A stretch of DNA of 64,000 bases from Thermodesulfovibrio aggregans (GCF_001514535.1 NZ_BCNO01000002.1:62001-126000); one strand, 5' to 3'. Shown: positions 1 through 9,925, counted from the stretch's first letter. Notes: generated from the letters alone by a model not told the origin. Made by a program: numbers and translations.

Positions 1-548
1 CAATCAATCTCCGAAGTAAATGGCTTAATATTCTTCTGTCCTCTAAGAAACTCTACCACCTCTGATAAATCTTCCACAGCATAAACTTCCACACCTTTTA
101 CAACAGCTGCTTCAGAAGCATTTTTCATGGGAACAATTAATTTTTTTACTCCCAGTTCATTAAGCTTTGAAGCAATACAGAGTGTCCCTTTTACAGGTCT
201 AAGTCTGCCTTCAAGTGCGAGTTCTCCAACAATTAAAAAATCCTTGAGAACATCTTTGGGAATATGCCCTTCTGCAGCCAAGATTCCTACAGCAATGGGA
301 AGGTCAAAGGAAGAGCCCTCTTTTTTTAGGTCTGCTGGAGCAAGATTTACTGTAATCTGCTTGATGGGAAAGGGAAATCCTGTGTTTTTAAAAGCAGCTT
401 TTATTCTATCCCGAGACTCTTTAACTGCTGTGTCTGGAAGTCCCACAATATTAAAATGAGGCAGCCCTCTTTGAGCTATGTCAACCTCTACATCAACAGC
501 ATAGGGCTCTATGCCTATTAAATGAGCACTTTGAACCCTGGCGAGCAT
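1..548 (-). CDS. comM: YifB/ComM-family Mg-chelatase-like AAA protein (N-terminal part, gene runs off the window)
   Basis: About 182 N-terminal residues are present; the rest lies left of the window. The protein begins MLARVQSAHLIG and continues with VDIAQRGLPHFNIVGLPDTAVKES-like segments and IVGELALEGRLRPVKG, typical of the ChlI/Lon-protease-like first domain of ComM/YifB. The AAA+ Walker motifs are expected in the missing part. Known family members are hexameric helicases that promote branch migration during natural transformation. The start at 548 is supported by a GAGGAG-type ribosome site just upstream. The first 56 bases overlap the 3' end of the yhcC-like gene, so the two are probably cotranscribed and translationally coupled. 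A competence role fits the comEC gene elsewhere in the window, but this is inference. Confidence 0.85.
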   Translation of the reverse strand, partial: MLARVQSAHLIGIEPYAVDVEVDIAQRGLPHFNIVGLPDTAVKESRDRIKAAFKNTGFPFPIKQITVNLAPADLKKEGSSFDLPIAVGILAAEGHIPKDVLKDFLIVGELALEGRLRPVKGTLCIASKLNELGVKKLIVPMKNASEAAVVKGVEVYAVEDLSEVVEFLRGQKNIKPFTSEID

Positions 549-1431
549 TTCTCTCCTCAAGCCTTTTATTTATGTCATTCAAAATCTGCTGTTTTGAGCG
601 GTTCCATTTAGGGGCAATTAAAATCTCATCAGGTGAGGTTGCAAAAAGTCTCTGAATTACAATATCTGGACTGAGTCTCTCAAGAAAATCTACCACAAAA
701 TCAAGATACTCTTCATACTCAAAAACCTTAAAAGGCTCTCTCTCATATATACGGGCAAGAACAGTATCTTTTACAACCTGAAGTTGATGAATCTTCAGAA
801 ACTTTATGGGATGGCGATTTATCTCATCTGCCATTGCAAGGGATTCTTCACGAGTTTCAGTTGGAAGTCCAACTATGATGTGTGCTCCAACTAAAATGCC
901 CCTTTCATGTGTATCATAAACAGCCTTAAGAAAAGTGGAATAGTCATGCCCTCTTTTAATAAACTTAAGAGATTTGTCATATATTGATTGTAACCCATAC
1001 TCAATAATTATTAAATGAGTTTTTGATAAATCTCGTAAAAGTTCAAGTTTTTCCTCATCAACACAATCAGGCCTTGTTCCTATAGCAAGACCGATAACCT
1101 CTGGGAAAGAAAGAGCCTCTCTGTAAAGCTTTTCAAGTTTTTCTACTGGCGCATAAGTATTCGTATAGGGCTGAAAATAAACAAGAAAAGCCTCTGCTTT
1201 ATATCTTTTTTTAACATGCTCTATTCCTCTTGAAATCTGCTCTGTTAAAGAGATTTCTGGGACACAGCTTGGAGGTCTGAATGATGCATTGTTGCAGTAA
1301 ATACATCCACCATAACCAAGAGTGCCGTCTCTATTCGGGCATGTGAACCCGGCGTCCACATTTACTTTATAGACTTTTTTCCCAAAAATTTCTTTAAGAT
1401 ATTCTCCAAAAGAATAATAACGCTTTATCAT
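493..1431 (-). CDS. TIGR01212/YhcC-family radical SAM protein
   Basis: 312 residues. The N-terminal part has the family cluster-binding pattern: CPNRDG followed by GGCIYC, with the three cysteines spaced C-x11-C-x2-C around residues 30-46, expected to bind a 4Fe-4S cluster and S-adenosylmethionine. Further family segments are FQPYTNTYAP, GTRPDCVDEE, EYGLQS and HIIVGLPTE, which form the rest of the radical SAM barrel. The substrate is not established for this family. The C-terminus extends 56 bases into comM, so translation is probably coupled. A weak TATTAG box lies 8 nt before the ATG and could make this another leaderless gene. The family is identified with confidence; the reaction is unknown. 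Confidence 0.88.
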   Translation of the reverse strand: MIKRYYSFGEYLKEIFGKKVYKVNVDAGFTCPNRDGTLGYGGCIYCNNASFRPPSCVPEISLTEQISRGIEHVKKRYKAEAFLVYFQPYTNTYAPVEKLEKLYREALSFPEVIGLAIGTRPDCVDEEKLELLRDLSKTHLIIIEYGLQSIYDKSLKFIKRGHDYSTFLKAVYDTHERGILVGAHIIVGLPTETREESLAMADEINRHPIKFLKIHQLQVVKDTVLARIYEREPFKVFEYEEYLDFVVDFLERLSPDIVIQRLFATSPDEILIAPKWNRSKQQILNDINKRLEERNARQGSKCSFNRHRALCC

Positions 1432-1483
1432 AGTTTTTTCTAATACATTTAAGTGCTTTTAGTCAAATACTTCTACAAAGAGC

Positions 1484-1513
1484 TTGAAACAAATTTATGG
1501 TTCTTGCTATTAT
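1484..1513 (+). promoter_or_regulatory. Promoter of tRNA-Leu
   Basis: TTGAAA at 1484-1489 and TATTAT at 1508-1513 are separated by 18 bases. The -10 box ends 8 bases before the first base of the tRNA, the expected distance for a housekeeping sigma-70 promoter with a very short 5' leader. Confidence 0.65.
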
Positions 1514-1521
1514 TAAAAATA

Positions 1522-1603
1522 GCCGAAGTGGTGGAACTGGTAGACACGCACGTTTGAGGGGCGTGTGGGGAAACCCGTGCGGGTTCGAGTCCCGCCTTCG
1601 GCA
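1522..1603 (+). tRNA. tRNA-Leu(GAG)
   Basis: 82 bases plus post-transcriptional CCA (not encoded). Acceptor strands GCCGAAG and CTTCGGC pair fully. The anticodon stem CACGT/GCGTG encloses loop TTGAGGG, giving anticodon GAG for CUC/CUU codons. The long variable arm GGGGAAACCC typical of class II leucine tRNAs is present, as is the T arm CGGGTTCGAGTCCCG. The discriminator is A, as required for leucine tRNAs. Confidence 0.95.
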
Positions 1604-1611
1604 TTCTGTAC

Positions 1612-1920
1612 TACCAAATTCGGACAAAGTTCTGGCAAAATCAAGTTCGTAACAAGAGCAAACTTAAAAGGTACTTCAATCAGTGGACCGATTACAGTAG
1701 CAAGAGCAACAGGAGGATTGAAAGCATCTGAACAATTGAATTAAAAGCAACAAGTATTATTGCAAGTGGACCATTTCCTCCTGCAAGATAGGTAAAAACA
1801 ATTACCATTGCAATACATGGTGCAAATCTATTTTCCAATTGCAATTCCAATAATCATGCTAACAATAACGAAAAAAGGTAGAAGTTTAAAATTATGCAGT
1901 TTTTCAAGAAATTTTCTCAT
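1612..1920 (-). pseudogene. Decayed ACR3-type arsenite permease
   Basis: No intact frame remains. A good ribosome site (GGAGGAG) and ATG at 1920 open a 30-residue membrane-like N-terminus (KLLPFFVIVSMIIGIAIGK) that ends in TAG. A second frame then gives APCIAMVIVFTYLAGGNG, resembling the mid-protein APCTAMV segment of ACR3 permeases. A third frame gives PPVALATVIGPLIEVP, resembling the ACR3 C-terminal ATVVGPLVEVPV segment. The three pieces keep the parental order, but most of the roughly 330-residue protein is missing, so both internal deletions and frameshifts have occurred. It follows the DUF2703 gene on the same strand, consistent with a former arsenic-resistance cluster. ACR3 is preferred over other bile-acid/sodium-symporter relatives on these motifs only. 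Confidence 0.6.
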
Positions 1921-1931
1921 AAACTCCTCCA

Positions 1932-2360
1932 TTACTTAAAATTCAAAACTTTAACTTTTCTTTCGCCTGAAATCAGTTCAGATGCTGCAAGCAGACAGGC
2001 TTTAATTATTAAATTTTCAGGGACAGATTCATAAATTGTTCCATTAAACTGAACTGTTCTGCAGTCATTATCTCCACAAACACTACAACATTTAGATTGC
2101 CCTGCCTCTGCACCAAGCCATTCCTCAAGAGGTTTATCATTGATTAATATAAGATTGGAACTTAAAGGATTTTTACTGAACTCCGATTTATTTAACTCGT
2201 ACTTTTTCAGTATAACCTCTATATTTAAGACTTTTAAAGCTTCTTTTAGTTTTTTGAAAGCCTTTTCAATTTCCTTTTCTGTTTCTGAGCATCGTGGACA
2301 GGTAGTATTATTTTCAACAAGTCTTTGCCATTTGATTATAAGTTTTTCATTTTTCATCAT
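1932..2360 (-). CDS. DUF2703 family cysteine-rich protein
   Basis: 142 residues. The opening IKWQRLVENNTTCPRC, the segment SNLILINDKPLEEWLGAEAG and the cluster KCCSVCGDNDCRTV match the pattern of DUF2703. The family has no proven function. The CxxC near residue 20 and the CCxxC-x4-C cluster near residue 90 suggest metal or metalloid binding. It lies 8 bases after the TSUP transporter gene and just before the ACR3-like remnant, so an arsenic or other metalloid role is a reasonable but untested inference. Confidence 0.8.
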   Translation of the reverse strand: MMKNEKLIIKWQRLVENNTTCPRCSETEKEIEKAFKKLKEALKVLNIEVILKKYELNKSEFSKNPLSSNLILINDKPLEEWLGAEAGQSKCCSVCGDNDCRTVQFNGTIYESVPENLIIKACLLAASELISGERKVKVLNFK

Positions 2361-2367
2361 CTTTTTC

Positions 2368-3108
2368 TCAATTCATAAATAGCGTATAAATTTTGTATCC
2401 TGTAACAACAAGAATTAAAATTGCAAATATCTGTTTTACCTGTGAACCGGGGACAAACCTGCTCGTTGTTCTTGCACCAAAGAAGGAAAATAAAGCTCCA
2501 ACAACTACTAAAGCAATGGTTAGAGAGAAATTCCACTGAGCTGTGCTTAAATGGGGTATTAAAGCAGAAAATGAAGGAGGGCAAACTGCAAAGGAATTTA
2601 TTCCTGCAGCTTTCTTGGGTTCAAAGCCTGCAATAATAAGTGTTGGCATAAGCAGAAAACCAGGTCCCACTCCAAGAAAGCCAGCAAGTATTGAAATAGG
2701 TATTGCTAACAGAGCTGCAAGCTTGAAATTTTCAACATTATGAGAACTCTTTACAGGTTTAAAAAGTCTATAGGCAAGATAAAATACCGAGATAAAATAA
2801 ATAATCCATACATATTTTTGATTGATAAATTGAACAATGTATGCACCGATAGGAGCAGAAACTGTTGTAATGACCGACAGAAGTATTGCTTTTTTCCAGT
2901 CAATAAAGCCACTTCTTGCAAAACCAAATGAAGAAAGCAAAGCTGTAACACCATTTAGCAAAAGACTTAAAGGTTGAACCTGATGAACTAAATCTTGCAT
3001 GAAAAAGCCTAGAAATGGAATGGCAGCAAAGGCTACACCAAGCCCGAGCATACCTGAGATAAAAGATAGAATAGAAAGCCCAAAAATTATAATAATGCTC
3101 TCTTGCAT
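2368..3108 (-). CDS. TauE/SafE (TSUP) family membrane exporter
   Basis: 246 residues with about seven to eight hydrophobic segments. The first half-repeat begins FGLSILSFISGMLGLGVAF, and the second has ILAGFLGVGPGFLLMPTLII: the duplicated G-x-G-G/GLG-type repeat of the TSUP family, whose members move sulfite, sulfoacetate, taurine or other small organosulfur anions across the inner membrane. The substrate cannot be read from sequence. The gene heads a minus-strand run with the DUF2703 gene and the ACR3-like remnant. AT-rich sequence upstream includes TATAAT-like boxes but no clear ribosome site before the ATG. Confidence 0.85.
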   Translation of the reverse strand: MQESIIIIFGLSILSFISGMLGLGVAFAAIPFLGFFMQDLVHQVQPLSLLLNGVTALLSSFGFARSGFIDWKKAILLSVITTVSAPIGAYIVQFINQKYVWIIYFISVFYLAYRLFKPVKSSHNVENFKLAALLAIPISILAGFLGVGPGFLLMPTLIIAGFEPKKAAGINSFAVCPPSFSALIPHLSTAQWNFSLTIALVVVGALFSFFGARTTSRFVPGSQVKQIFAILILVVTGYKIYTLFMN

Positions 3109-3332
3109 AAAAAAATTTTATATAATTATAAAAAAAATTTCAATAGAAGCCCAAAAATTTTTACGAAAAAAATTGAAAATCAGGTAATAGCCATGAATTG
3201 GTATATAAATCATTAGTAGACATACATCTGAAGTCTACAAGGCACATCATCTATTTTGCGCTTATACGATACTTTCCAATAAAGGGAAATTTAAACATAG
3301 AAAAATTTTTTGATAACTGATGAAAGTTTTAT

Positions 3333-3368
3333 TTAAGGGGGATGAATAGGGTTTATCATCCCCCTTAA
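3333..3368. terminator. Bidirectional-type hairpin after acs
   Basis: A perfect 13-bp inverted repeat (TTAAGGGGGATGA at 3333-3345, complement at 3356-3368) with a 10-base loop starts 12 bases after the acs stop codon. On the plus strand it is followed by the T-rich tract ATGTTATTTTATTATTTTC; the minus-strand tail is less U-rich. It probably ends the acs transcript. The rest of the 271-base gap (3109-3379) shows no gene, only AT-rich sequence and a short inverted repeat GTAGAC...GTCTAC at 3216-3238. Confidence 0.65.
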
Positions 3369-3379
3369 ATGTTATTTTA

Positions 3380-5347
3380 TTATTTTCTTCCTGAAACAAG
3401 CTCTTCAACTACAGATGGATCAGCAAGAGTTGAAGTGTCACCAAGATCTTCTAAAGCACCTGAGGCAATTTTTCTTAAAATTCTTCTCATTATCTTACCA
3501 CTTCTTGTCTTTGGAAGTCCTCCAGCAAACTGTATTTTATCAGGTGTTGCAATAGGACCTATCATCTGTCTTATATGAGAGATTAGTAATTTCTCTAAAT
3601 CTTTGGAAGGCTCATATCCTTCCTTTAAAACAACATAAACATAGATACCTTCACCCTTAATATCATGAGGGAAACCAACAACCGCTGCCTTTGCAACTGC
3701 AGGATGAGCTACAAGAGCTGATTCAACCTCTGCTGTTCCGATTCTGTGTCCAGAGACATTTATAACATCATCAATTCTTCCCATTAACCAGTAATCACCG
3801 TCTTCATCCACTCTTGCCCCATCACCTGTAAAGTATTTTCCAGGGAAACGAGAAAAGTAAACTTCCTTAATTCTTTTGTTTTCTGGATCTCCCCATGTTC
3901 CTCTTAACATTCCGGGCCAGGGTTTTTCGATAACAAGGTATCCTCCCTCATTTACTCCTGCAGGAGAACCATCTTCTTTAAGAACTTTCGGAACAACTCC
4001 AAAGAAAGGTTTTGTTGCAGAACCTGGTTTTAATGTCATTGCTCCCGGCAAAGGAGTGATCATAAATCCACCTGTTTCTGTCTGCCACCATGTATCAACT
4101 ATTGGACAGCGTTCTCTGCCTACATGCTTGTAATACCAAATCCATGCCTCAGGATTAATTGGTTCACCAACTGTACCAAGAATTCTAAGACTTGAAAGAT
4201 CATATTTATAGGGCCATTTTTCTCCTTCTCTCATTAGTGCTCTTATGGCAGTTGGAGCTGTATAAAAAATATTAACTCTGTGTTTTTCAACTATTTCCCA
4301 GAATCTTCCAGGATTTGGATATGTTGGAACTCCTTCAAACATCAAAGAAGTAGCACCAGCGCTAAGAGGTCCATAAACTATATAACTGTGACCTGTTACC
4401 CATCCTATATCTGCTGTGCAGAAAAATATTTCCTCAGGTTTGTAATCAAATACCAATTTAAATGTCAAATTTACATAAACCATGTATCCACCAGTTGTGT
4501 GAAGCACTCCCTTTGGCTTTCCTGTTGAGCCTGATGTGTAGAGAATGAACAGTGGGTCTTCGGCATCCATTACCTCTGGCTCACAATAATTGCTTATCTC
4601 TGGATCACTCATAAGATCGTGCCACCAGAAATCTCTTTCAGGATCCATATCAACAAAATTGGGAGTTCTTTTTACAACTATTACTTTTTCAACAGATGGA
4701 GCTCCATCTAAAGCCTGGTCAGCATTTGCTTTTAATGGTACAAGCCTACCACCTCTTACTCCCTGATTTGCTGTAATAAGTAGCTTTGCACCACAGTCAT
4801 TTATTCTGTCTCTAAGGGATTGAGCTGAAAAGCCAGCAAATACAACACTATGAATTGCACCTATTCTTGCACAGGCAAGAAGGGTTATGGGAAGTTCAGG
4901 GATCATGGGTAGATAGACAGCAACTCTATCGCCCTTTTTAATACCGAGCTTTTTTAAGACATTGGCAAATCGATTTACTTCTCTATAGAGTTGCCAGTAC
5001 GTATATGTTCTAACTTCACCATCATCTGCTTCCCATATCAATGCTGCTTTATTACCTAAGGTGGCAAGATTTCGATCAAGGCAGTTATAAGATGCATTAA
5101 GTTTTCCACCTATAAACCACTTTATATAGGGTTTATTGAAATCATAATCTAAGACTTTTTCCCACTTTTTATACCATGTAATGTTCTTTTCTGCAATCTC
5201 ACCCCAAAAACCTTCAGGGTCTTCTACAGAACGCTTATACATTTCTTCATATTCAGCCATGCTTTTGATATAGGCTTTCTCAGAAATCTCCTTTGGTGGA
5301 GGGAATACCCTCTGTTCTTTTAGTAATACATCAATTCCCTGTGTCAT
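3380..5347 (-). CDS. acs: Acetyl-coenzyme A synthetase (AMP-forming)
   Basis: 655 residues, the usual length. It activates acetate with ATP and CoA through acetyl-AMP. Visible motifs are the phosphate loop [10 protein letters not shown] (about residue 275), TWWQTETGG (about residue 420), the hinge/adenine motif [15 protein letters not shown] and the C-terminal [11 protein letters not shown], whose lysine is the catalytic residue that Pat-type enzymes acetylate. The ribosome site AAGGAGGT precedes the ATG. It is the last gene of a run with the symporter, DUF485, exonuclease and DUF294 genes, so acetate import and activation are coordinated. The Pat-like gene at 16510-19203 is a candidate modifier of this enzyme. 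Confidence 0.97.
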   Translation of the reverse strand: MTQGIDVLLKEQRVFPPPKEISEKAYIKSMAEYEEMYKRSVEDPEGFWGEIAEKNITWYKKWEKVLDYDFNKPYIKWFIGGKLNASYNCLDRNLATLGNKAALIWEADDGEVRTYTYWQLYREVNRFANVLKKLGIKKGDRVAVYLPMIPELPITLLACARIGAIHSVVFAGFSAQSLRDRINDCGAKLLITANQGVRGGRLVPLKANADQALDGAPSVEKVIVVKRTPNFVDMDPERDFWWHDLMSDPEISNYCEPEVMDAEDPLFILYTSGSTGKPKGVLHTTGGYMVYVNLTFKLVFDYKPEEIFFCTADIGWVTGHSYIVYGPLSAGATSLMFEGVPTYPNPGRFWEIVEKHRVNIFYTAPTAIRALMREGEKWPYKYDLSSLRILGTVGEPINPEAWIWYYKHVGRERCPIVDTWWQTETGGFMITPLPGAMTLKPGSATKPFFGVVPKVLKEDGSPAGVNEGGYLVIEKPWPGMLRGTWGDPENKRIKEVYFSRFPGKYFTGDGARVDEDGDYWLMGRIDDVINVSGHRIGTAEVESALVAHPAVAKAAVVGFPHDIKGEGIYVYVVLKEGYEPSKDLEKLLISHIRQMIGPIATPDKIQFAGGLPKTRSGKIMRRILRKIASGALEDLGDTSTLADPSVVEELVSGRK

Positions 5348-5382
5348 AGTTTTACCTCCTTTTTTTCTATTGATTTTAACAT

Positions 5383-6924
5383 TTATTCAGCACCAATACC
5401 AACATAGGATCTTATTTTTTCAGATTCAAACTTTTCTTCTGCTTCCTTTTCTCTTGTAAGCAATGAAGTTACAATCCCTGCTATAAAAGAACCAAAAAAT
5501 GAGATTATTCCGGGATTTTTCAAAGGGAATATGGCTTGAGGATTCTTAAATATATCAACCCACACAGTAGGACTTAAAATTATTAAAACAACGCTTAAAA
5601 TAAGTCCTGTATATATGCTCGCCAATGCTCCCTGTGTAGTAAATTTTTTCCAGAATATGGACATAAAAAGAGCAGGAAAATTGGCTGATGCAGCAACTGC
5701 AAAGGCTAAACCAACCATAAATGCAACATTTTGCCCCTTAAATACGATTCCAAGAATTATTGCAAGTAATCCAAGACAAAGAGTAGATATTTTAGCTGCT
5801 TTTACCTCTTGCTTTTCATCTGCCTTTCCTCTTTTAACAACTCCCACATAAATATCGTGTGAAACAGCAGATGCACCAGCTAAAGTTAATCCTGCAACAA
5901 CTGCTAAGATGGTTGCAAAGGCAACCGCTGCTAAAAATCCTAAAAATATCTCACCACCAAGGGCTTCAGCAAGCAGAGGTGCTGCCATATTACCACCCTT
6001 GTCAATTTTACTTATTATCTCATGACCTACAAGAGCTGCAGCACCAAATCCAATTGTAAATGTAAGTATATAAAAATATCCTATAAAGCCTGTTGCATAA
6101 AATACAGATTTTCTTGCTTCTTTTGCATCGGGCACAGTATAAAATCTCATAAGTATATGAGGTAGTCCCGCAGTTCCAAACATTAAGGCAAGTCCTAAGG
6201 AGATTGCATCAATAGGATTCTTTATTAAACCACCTGGCTGAACAAATTTGTCACCATACTTTGAGGTAACACTTGAAAAAAGTTCAATATAATTAAAGCC
6301 AAATTTATAAAGTGTAAGAAAAACTAAAATTGTTGCACCACCAAGAAGAAGACAGGCTTTTATAATTTGAACCCATGTTGTTGCAAGCATTCCGCCGAAT
6401 AGAACATAGGCTATCATAAGGCATCCTACTATAATTATTGCTACTTCATAGGGAAGTCCGAACATAAGTTTTATTAACGAGCCTGCACCAACCATCTGAG
6501 CAATAAGATAAAACAAAACAGTAATTAAAGCGCCTGTTGCTGCAGCTGTTCTGATTGGTCTTTGCTTTAGTCTGTATGCAACAACATCTGCAAAGGTATA
6601 TTTACCAAGATTTCTTAATGGCTCTGCAATTAAAAACATAACTATAGGCCATCCAACAAGCCATCCAACTGCGTAAATTAGTCCATCATAACCTTTAAGT
6701 GACACCAGACCGGCAATTCCTAAAAAGCTTGCTGCAGACATATAGTCTCCTGCAAGGGCAAGTCCATTCTGCAGTCCTGTTATACTTCTTCCAGCTGCAT
6801 AAAACTCTGCTGTTGTTCTAGTTCTTTTAGCTGCCCAATATGTTATATAAAGTGTTGCTGCCACAAAAAGTAGAAAGAAAAATATACCTGTTAATGTTGG
6901 TTGTCCTAAAACTGTTTGCATCAC
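5383..6924 (-). CDS. actP: ActP-like sodium:solute symporter (acetate/monocarboxylate)
   Basis: 513 residues and about 13 membrane spans, standard for the SSS family. It begins like other ActP proteins ([31 protein letters not shown]) and has [24 protein letters not shown], a strong signature of the acetate-permease branch. It is predicted to import acetate with Na+ through the inner membrane. Its start overlaps the stop of the DUF485 gene by 4 bases (ATGA), and acs follows after 35 bases. Substrates other than acetate, such as pyruvate or propionate, are possible. Confidence 0.9.
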   Translation of the reverse strand: MMQTVLGQPTLTGIFFFLLFVAATLYITYWAAKRTRTTAEFYAAGRSITGLQNGLALAGDYMSAASFLGIAGLVSLKGYDGLIYAVGWLVGWPIVMFLIAEPLRNLGKYTFADVVAYRLKQRPIRTAAATGALITVLFYLIAQMVGAGSLIKLMFGLPYEVAIIIVGCLMIAYVLFGGMLATTWVQIIKACLLLGGATILVFLTLYKFGFNYIELFSSVTSKYGDKFVQPGGLIKNPIDAISLGLALMFGTAGLPHILMRFYTVPDAKEARKSVFYATGFIGYFYILTFTIGFGAAALVGHEIISKIDKGGNMAAPLLAEALGGEIFLGFLAAVAFATILAVVAGLTLAGASAVSHDIYVGVVKRGKADEKQEVKAAKISTLCLGLLAIILGIVFKGQNVAFMVGLAFAVAASANFPALFMSIFWKKFTTQGALASIYTGLILSVVLIILSPTVWVDIFKNPQAIFPLKNPGIISFFGSFIAGIVTSLLTREKEAEEKFESEKIRSYVGIGAE

Positions 6925-7217
6925 TCTCCTCCTATTTTTTCTCTAATTTGCGAAACCTTTTCATCGTAAACTTTGTTTGACCATGCTACATAAATTCCAG
7001 TAAAAACCCAGCTTAAAACAATTACGCCTATGCCGAGGGGTATGCCTACAGTTACAGGACCGAAAATTTTCTGCCCTAGAAATTCTTTGTTATAGGCGAT
7101 TAGTAAAATAAAACCAAAATAGATAAACAATTCTAATACTGTTAGAATAAGAGAAATAGAATTCTTACTTTTTACAAGTCTCTTGAATTCTTCTGAATTT
7201 AAAATTTTTTCTTTCAT
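6921..7217 (-). CDS. DUF485 small membrane protein, symporter partner
   Basis: 98 residues with two hydrophobic segments ([20 protein letters not shown] and the [17 protein letters not shown] region) and the closing [11 protein letters not shown] typical of DUF485 (YjcH-like). Genes of this family almost always precede acetate symporters, and this one is joined to the ActP-like gene by an ATGA overlap. It is thought to be a symporter accessory, but its mechanism is unproven. The 12028-14297 module uses the analogous DUF4212 family in the same place. Confidence 0.87.
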   Translation of the reverse strand: MKEKILNSEEFKRLVKSKNSISLILTVLELFIYFGFILLIAYNKEFLGQKIFGPVTVGIPLGIGVIVLSWVFTGIYVAWSNKVYDEKVSQIREKIGGE

Positions 7218-7231
7218 ATCAAACCTCCTTC

Positions 7232-7924
7232 TTAAAGTTGATAGGCTTCTTTTTTCATCATGTCTGTTAGGCTTTTTGTATGAATTGAGCCTATTTTTAA
7301 TAGTTCACCGACGGTGAATATTTTAAACTCTCCAAGATAGGAGAGTAATTTTTGAAATATCTGCGCTGTAATAAAGGCATCTGAAAGAGCATCGTGTAGT
7401 TCTCTTGCCTCAACTCCCAGTGATAAAGCAATATCTTCAAGAGAATTTTTATTTTCAAAATGAGATGGTAAAACTCCCTTTTTGATAAGCCATTTGTAGA
7501 TTAGTAGAGTATCTAAACCATCTGGATCAAAAGTTTCTCTCAGATTACTTCTAATTTCCTTCTTTAGAAAAACTAAGTCTACGTCAAGGCAATGTCCTAC
7601 AAAAATGCAATTCTTAGAAAATCTCATAAATTCCCTGAGAATTGGTTCTATCCTTGGACATTTTTCAAGTTCAGAGGGTGTTATCTCATGAATCATGATA
7701 CTTTCTTTTCTAAACTTATTTGTTGATGGGCTCACTGTTCTGTAAAAGACTTCTCCTATTTTTATAGTTTTACCTCTCATTTTTATTGCACCAATAGCTA
7801 TGATATTGTCTTTAAATTCATTTAATCCTGTAAGCTCTGTGTCAACTATAACAAAATCTGTCTCACTGATTGGCTGTTCTAAAATCACTTTTTTTTCAAT
7901 TCTTTTTCTGAACAATTTAATCAT
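7232..7924 (-). CDS. DnaQ-like DEDDh 3'-5' exonuclease, acetate module copy A
   Basis: 230 residues. Exo I is DTELTG (about residues 28-33, with catalytic Asp and Glu), Exo II lies in VGHCLDVDLVFLKKEI, and Exo III is HDALSDAFITAQ with the catalytic His and Asp. It resembles the proofreading epsilon subunit of DNA polymerase III but is not the replicative one judging by context. It lies 2 bases after the DUF294 gene and before the DUF485/ActP genes. The same pairing occurs in the second module, so the exonuclease belongs to the acetate-transport context. Its substrate (DNA, RNA or a small nucleotide) is unknown. Confidence 0.85.
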   Translation of the reverse strand: MIKLFRKRIEKKVILEQPISETDFVIVDTELTGLNEFKDNIIAIGAIKMRGKTIKIGEVFYRTVSPSTNKFRKESIMIHEITPSELEKCPRIEPILREFMRFSKNCIFVGHCLDVDLVFLKKEIRSNLRETFDPDGLDTLLIYKWLIKKGVLPSHFENKNSLEDIALSLGVEARELHDALSDAFITAQIFQKLLSYLGEFKIFTVGELLKIGSIHTKSLTDMMKKEAYQL

Positions 7925-7926
7925 CG

Positions 7927-9867
7927 CTATATAATCATCAGTTTGTATCTCTCAATAAGAATATCCTGAAGTTTTGATATAAGCTGGAATGTATCTTTAA
8001 GAAGCTTTTTTTCAAGATTACTTAACGATTCAGGATCAATAAAGTTATCAGGCATTTTATTCTGTAAAACCTTCTCATATTGATGACGAATTCTAAGAAG
8101 CATAAGAAATTCAAATGCATAAATTATTTCATCGGCAAAATCTCTGACGACAGTGTGTTTACTTTTTAAGGCTTCAATTCTCTCTAATGTTGATGTCTCT
8201 CTTACTCCTTTTTCAAGACTGAAAAGTCTTATTATGTCAACGATAGGTGCAATCCCTTTGATTTTTAGATTAAGTTTGTCTTTATGTTCACCGCTTTTCT
8301 CAACAACAAAGGTTTTTAAGAAACCAAGTGGAGGTCTGTTGCGAACTGCAAGATTTGCTAAATATCCAAGAAATACTCTCTGATCTTTAACTATGTTTAA
8401 AAGATAGTCTCTAAGATTTTCTTCAAGGGAGAGGTCTCCATAAATTCCGCGGAAATCAAAAAATATATTTGAAAGATTTATGTTTTCACCTCTGGGAGTA
8501 TAAATCCATTGGGAAAAATATTTTTTCCAGACTTTAAGAGGCTGGCACCATCTTGGATTACTTGCCATAATATCACCAGGGCAAGGAGGGAATCCACATT
8601 TAAGTAAGTTTTCTTTTATGTAACCTGTAAACTCAAAAAAGTATTTCTGAACAGCCTCCTGCTCTGCTGGATTAGGATCGGCATAGATAAGGGCGTTGTC
8701 CTGATCAGTTTTAAAAGTCTGCTCTTTTCTTCCCTCTGAGCCAAGTGCAATCCAGCAGTATGGAACTGGTGGGGGACCAAATTCTCTTTCAGCAAACTGA
8801 ATAATTTTCCTTACTATTCTGTCATTTATCTCCGTTATGATTCTTGTTATGTTGCTTGCTTTGGCACCTTGAGAGATTAGATTGCCTACAACAGCGTTTA
8901 CCTGTTTTGATGCATTCATTAATCCTTCAACTGATTGTTGTATCTCCAGATCTCTTACAATGGTTACAGGAGAAAATCCTTGTAGCATCATTATGTCATG
9001 ATTTGTAATAATTCCGTTAATTTTACCGTTTTTAATTACTAAAAGATGATGAATGTTATATTTAAGCATTCTAACTACAGCTTCAAAACAGAAATCTTTT
9101 GCGTCAATCTTAATGATTGGATAACTCATTATGTTTTTAACAGGTTCATCTACATTTCTTGCGGATGCTACAACTTTTCTACGCAGGTCTTTGTCTGTAA
9201 TTATTCCAACTGGAATTCCCTGTTCGTCCATCACTATAAGTGAACTTATTGAATTTTCACACATTATTTTAGCAGCATCCTTTATGGATGTATTTTCAGG
9301 AACAGAAATTAAATCTTTCGTAGCAATTTCCTCTACAGTTGTTGTAAAAAGAACTTTATCTACTGTATAGGTAATAGCTTTTTTTGATTGTTCCTCTCTG
9401 TATCTTTTGTCAAGATAAATATTCATAAAAGACTTTAAGAAAAAGTCTCTTACTTCAGAATATCTATCAATAAGGTTTAAAACAGTTTCCTTTGGTACGA
9501 GATAACAAATCGTATCATCAATGGCTACTACATTTGCTCTTGATTTATCTCCACTCATAAGAGAAATAAAGCCAAAGCTATCACCTTCGCTTCTGTAATC
9601 GATAACTATATCTTCATTTTCAACTCTTCTGTAAACTTTGACTCCACCTTTTTTAATTACATAAAGAAACTCACTTGGCGGACCATCTTGAAGAAGAATA
9701 TGAGTGCCTTTTGGGTAATACTCCATAGATGTTTTAACTGTTACAGAATTGATAACTTCTTCACTTAAGAATTCAAAGGGAGGTACTGATTTAAGGAAAT
9801 CAATTACATCTTCAATTATTTTCACCATATTATCTAAATATGCAAGAGGTGTGCCAATTTTTAACAT
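7927..9867 (-). CDS. cNMP-binding/CBS/DUF294 putative nucleotidyltransferase, copy A
   Basis: 646 residues. Domain order: a cyclic-nucleotide-binding fold (about 30-145), two CBS domains (about 182-295; IITDKDLRRKV and GIITNHDIM), a nucleotidyltransferase domain with GSEGRKEQTFKTDQD (G376, S377, D388 and D390 form the GS-x10-DxD motif), and the DUF294 C-terminal helical domain. Such proteins probably sense adenine nucleotides and modify a partner by nucleotidyl transfer, as GlnD does; the target is unknown. It has a full-length paralogue immediately upstream (9951-11792). The start could also be the Met at 9828; no ribosome site favours either. Confidence 0.87.
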   Translation of the reverse strand: MLKIGTPLAYLDNMVKIIEDVIDFLKSVPPFEFLSEEVINSVTVKTSMEYYPKGTHILLQDGPPSEFLYVIKKGGVKVYRRVENEDIVIDYRSEGDSFGFISLMSGDKSRANVVAIDDTICYLVPKETVLNLIDRYSEVRDFFLKSFMNIYLDKRYREEQSKKAITYTVDKVLFTTTVEEIATKDLISVPENTSIKDAAKIMCENSISSLIVMDEQGIPVGIITDKDLRRKVVASARNVDEPVKNIMSYPIIKIDAKDFCFEAVVRMLKYNIHHLLVIKNGKINGIITNHDIMMLQGFSPVTIVRDLEIQQSVEGLMNASKQVNAVVGNLISQGAKASNITRIITEINDRIVRKIIQFAEREFGPPPVPYCWIALGSEGRKEQTFKTDQDNALIYADPNPAEQEAVQKYFFEFTGYIKENLLKCGFPPCPGDIMASNPRWCQPLKVWKKYFSQWIYTPRGENINLSNIFFDFRGIYGDLSLEENLRDYLLNIVKDQRVFLGYLANLAVRNRPPLGFLKTFVVEKSGEHKDKLNLKIKGIAPIVDIIRLFSLEKGVRETSTLERIEALKSKHTVVRDFADEIIYAFEFLMLLRIRHQYEKVLQNKMPDNFIDPESLSNLEKKLLKDTFQLISKLQDILIERYKLMII

Positions 9868-9908
9868 GTTGAATATTTAAGAACTCATTTGGTTTAACAA
9901 AAGGGAAA

Positions 9909-9925
9909 TGTTACCAAAAGTAACA
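9909..9925. promoter_or_regulatory. Palindromic operator candidate TGTTAC-N5-GTAACA
   Basis: A perfect 6-5-6 palindrome lies in the 83-base gap between the two DUF294 genes, 42 bases upstream of the ATG at 9867. An extra half-site GGTAACA lies at 9941-9947. A near copy with the same spacing is at 15072-15088 before the other module. It looks like a binding site for a dimeric regulator, but no regulator has been assigned. Confidence 0.4.

Noticed and set aside
127-459. A 110-codon frame on the plus strand opposite comM
   Set aside because: Shadow of the conserved comM coding sequence; no ribosome site or family resemblance.
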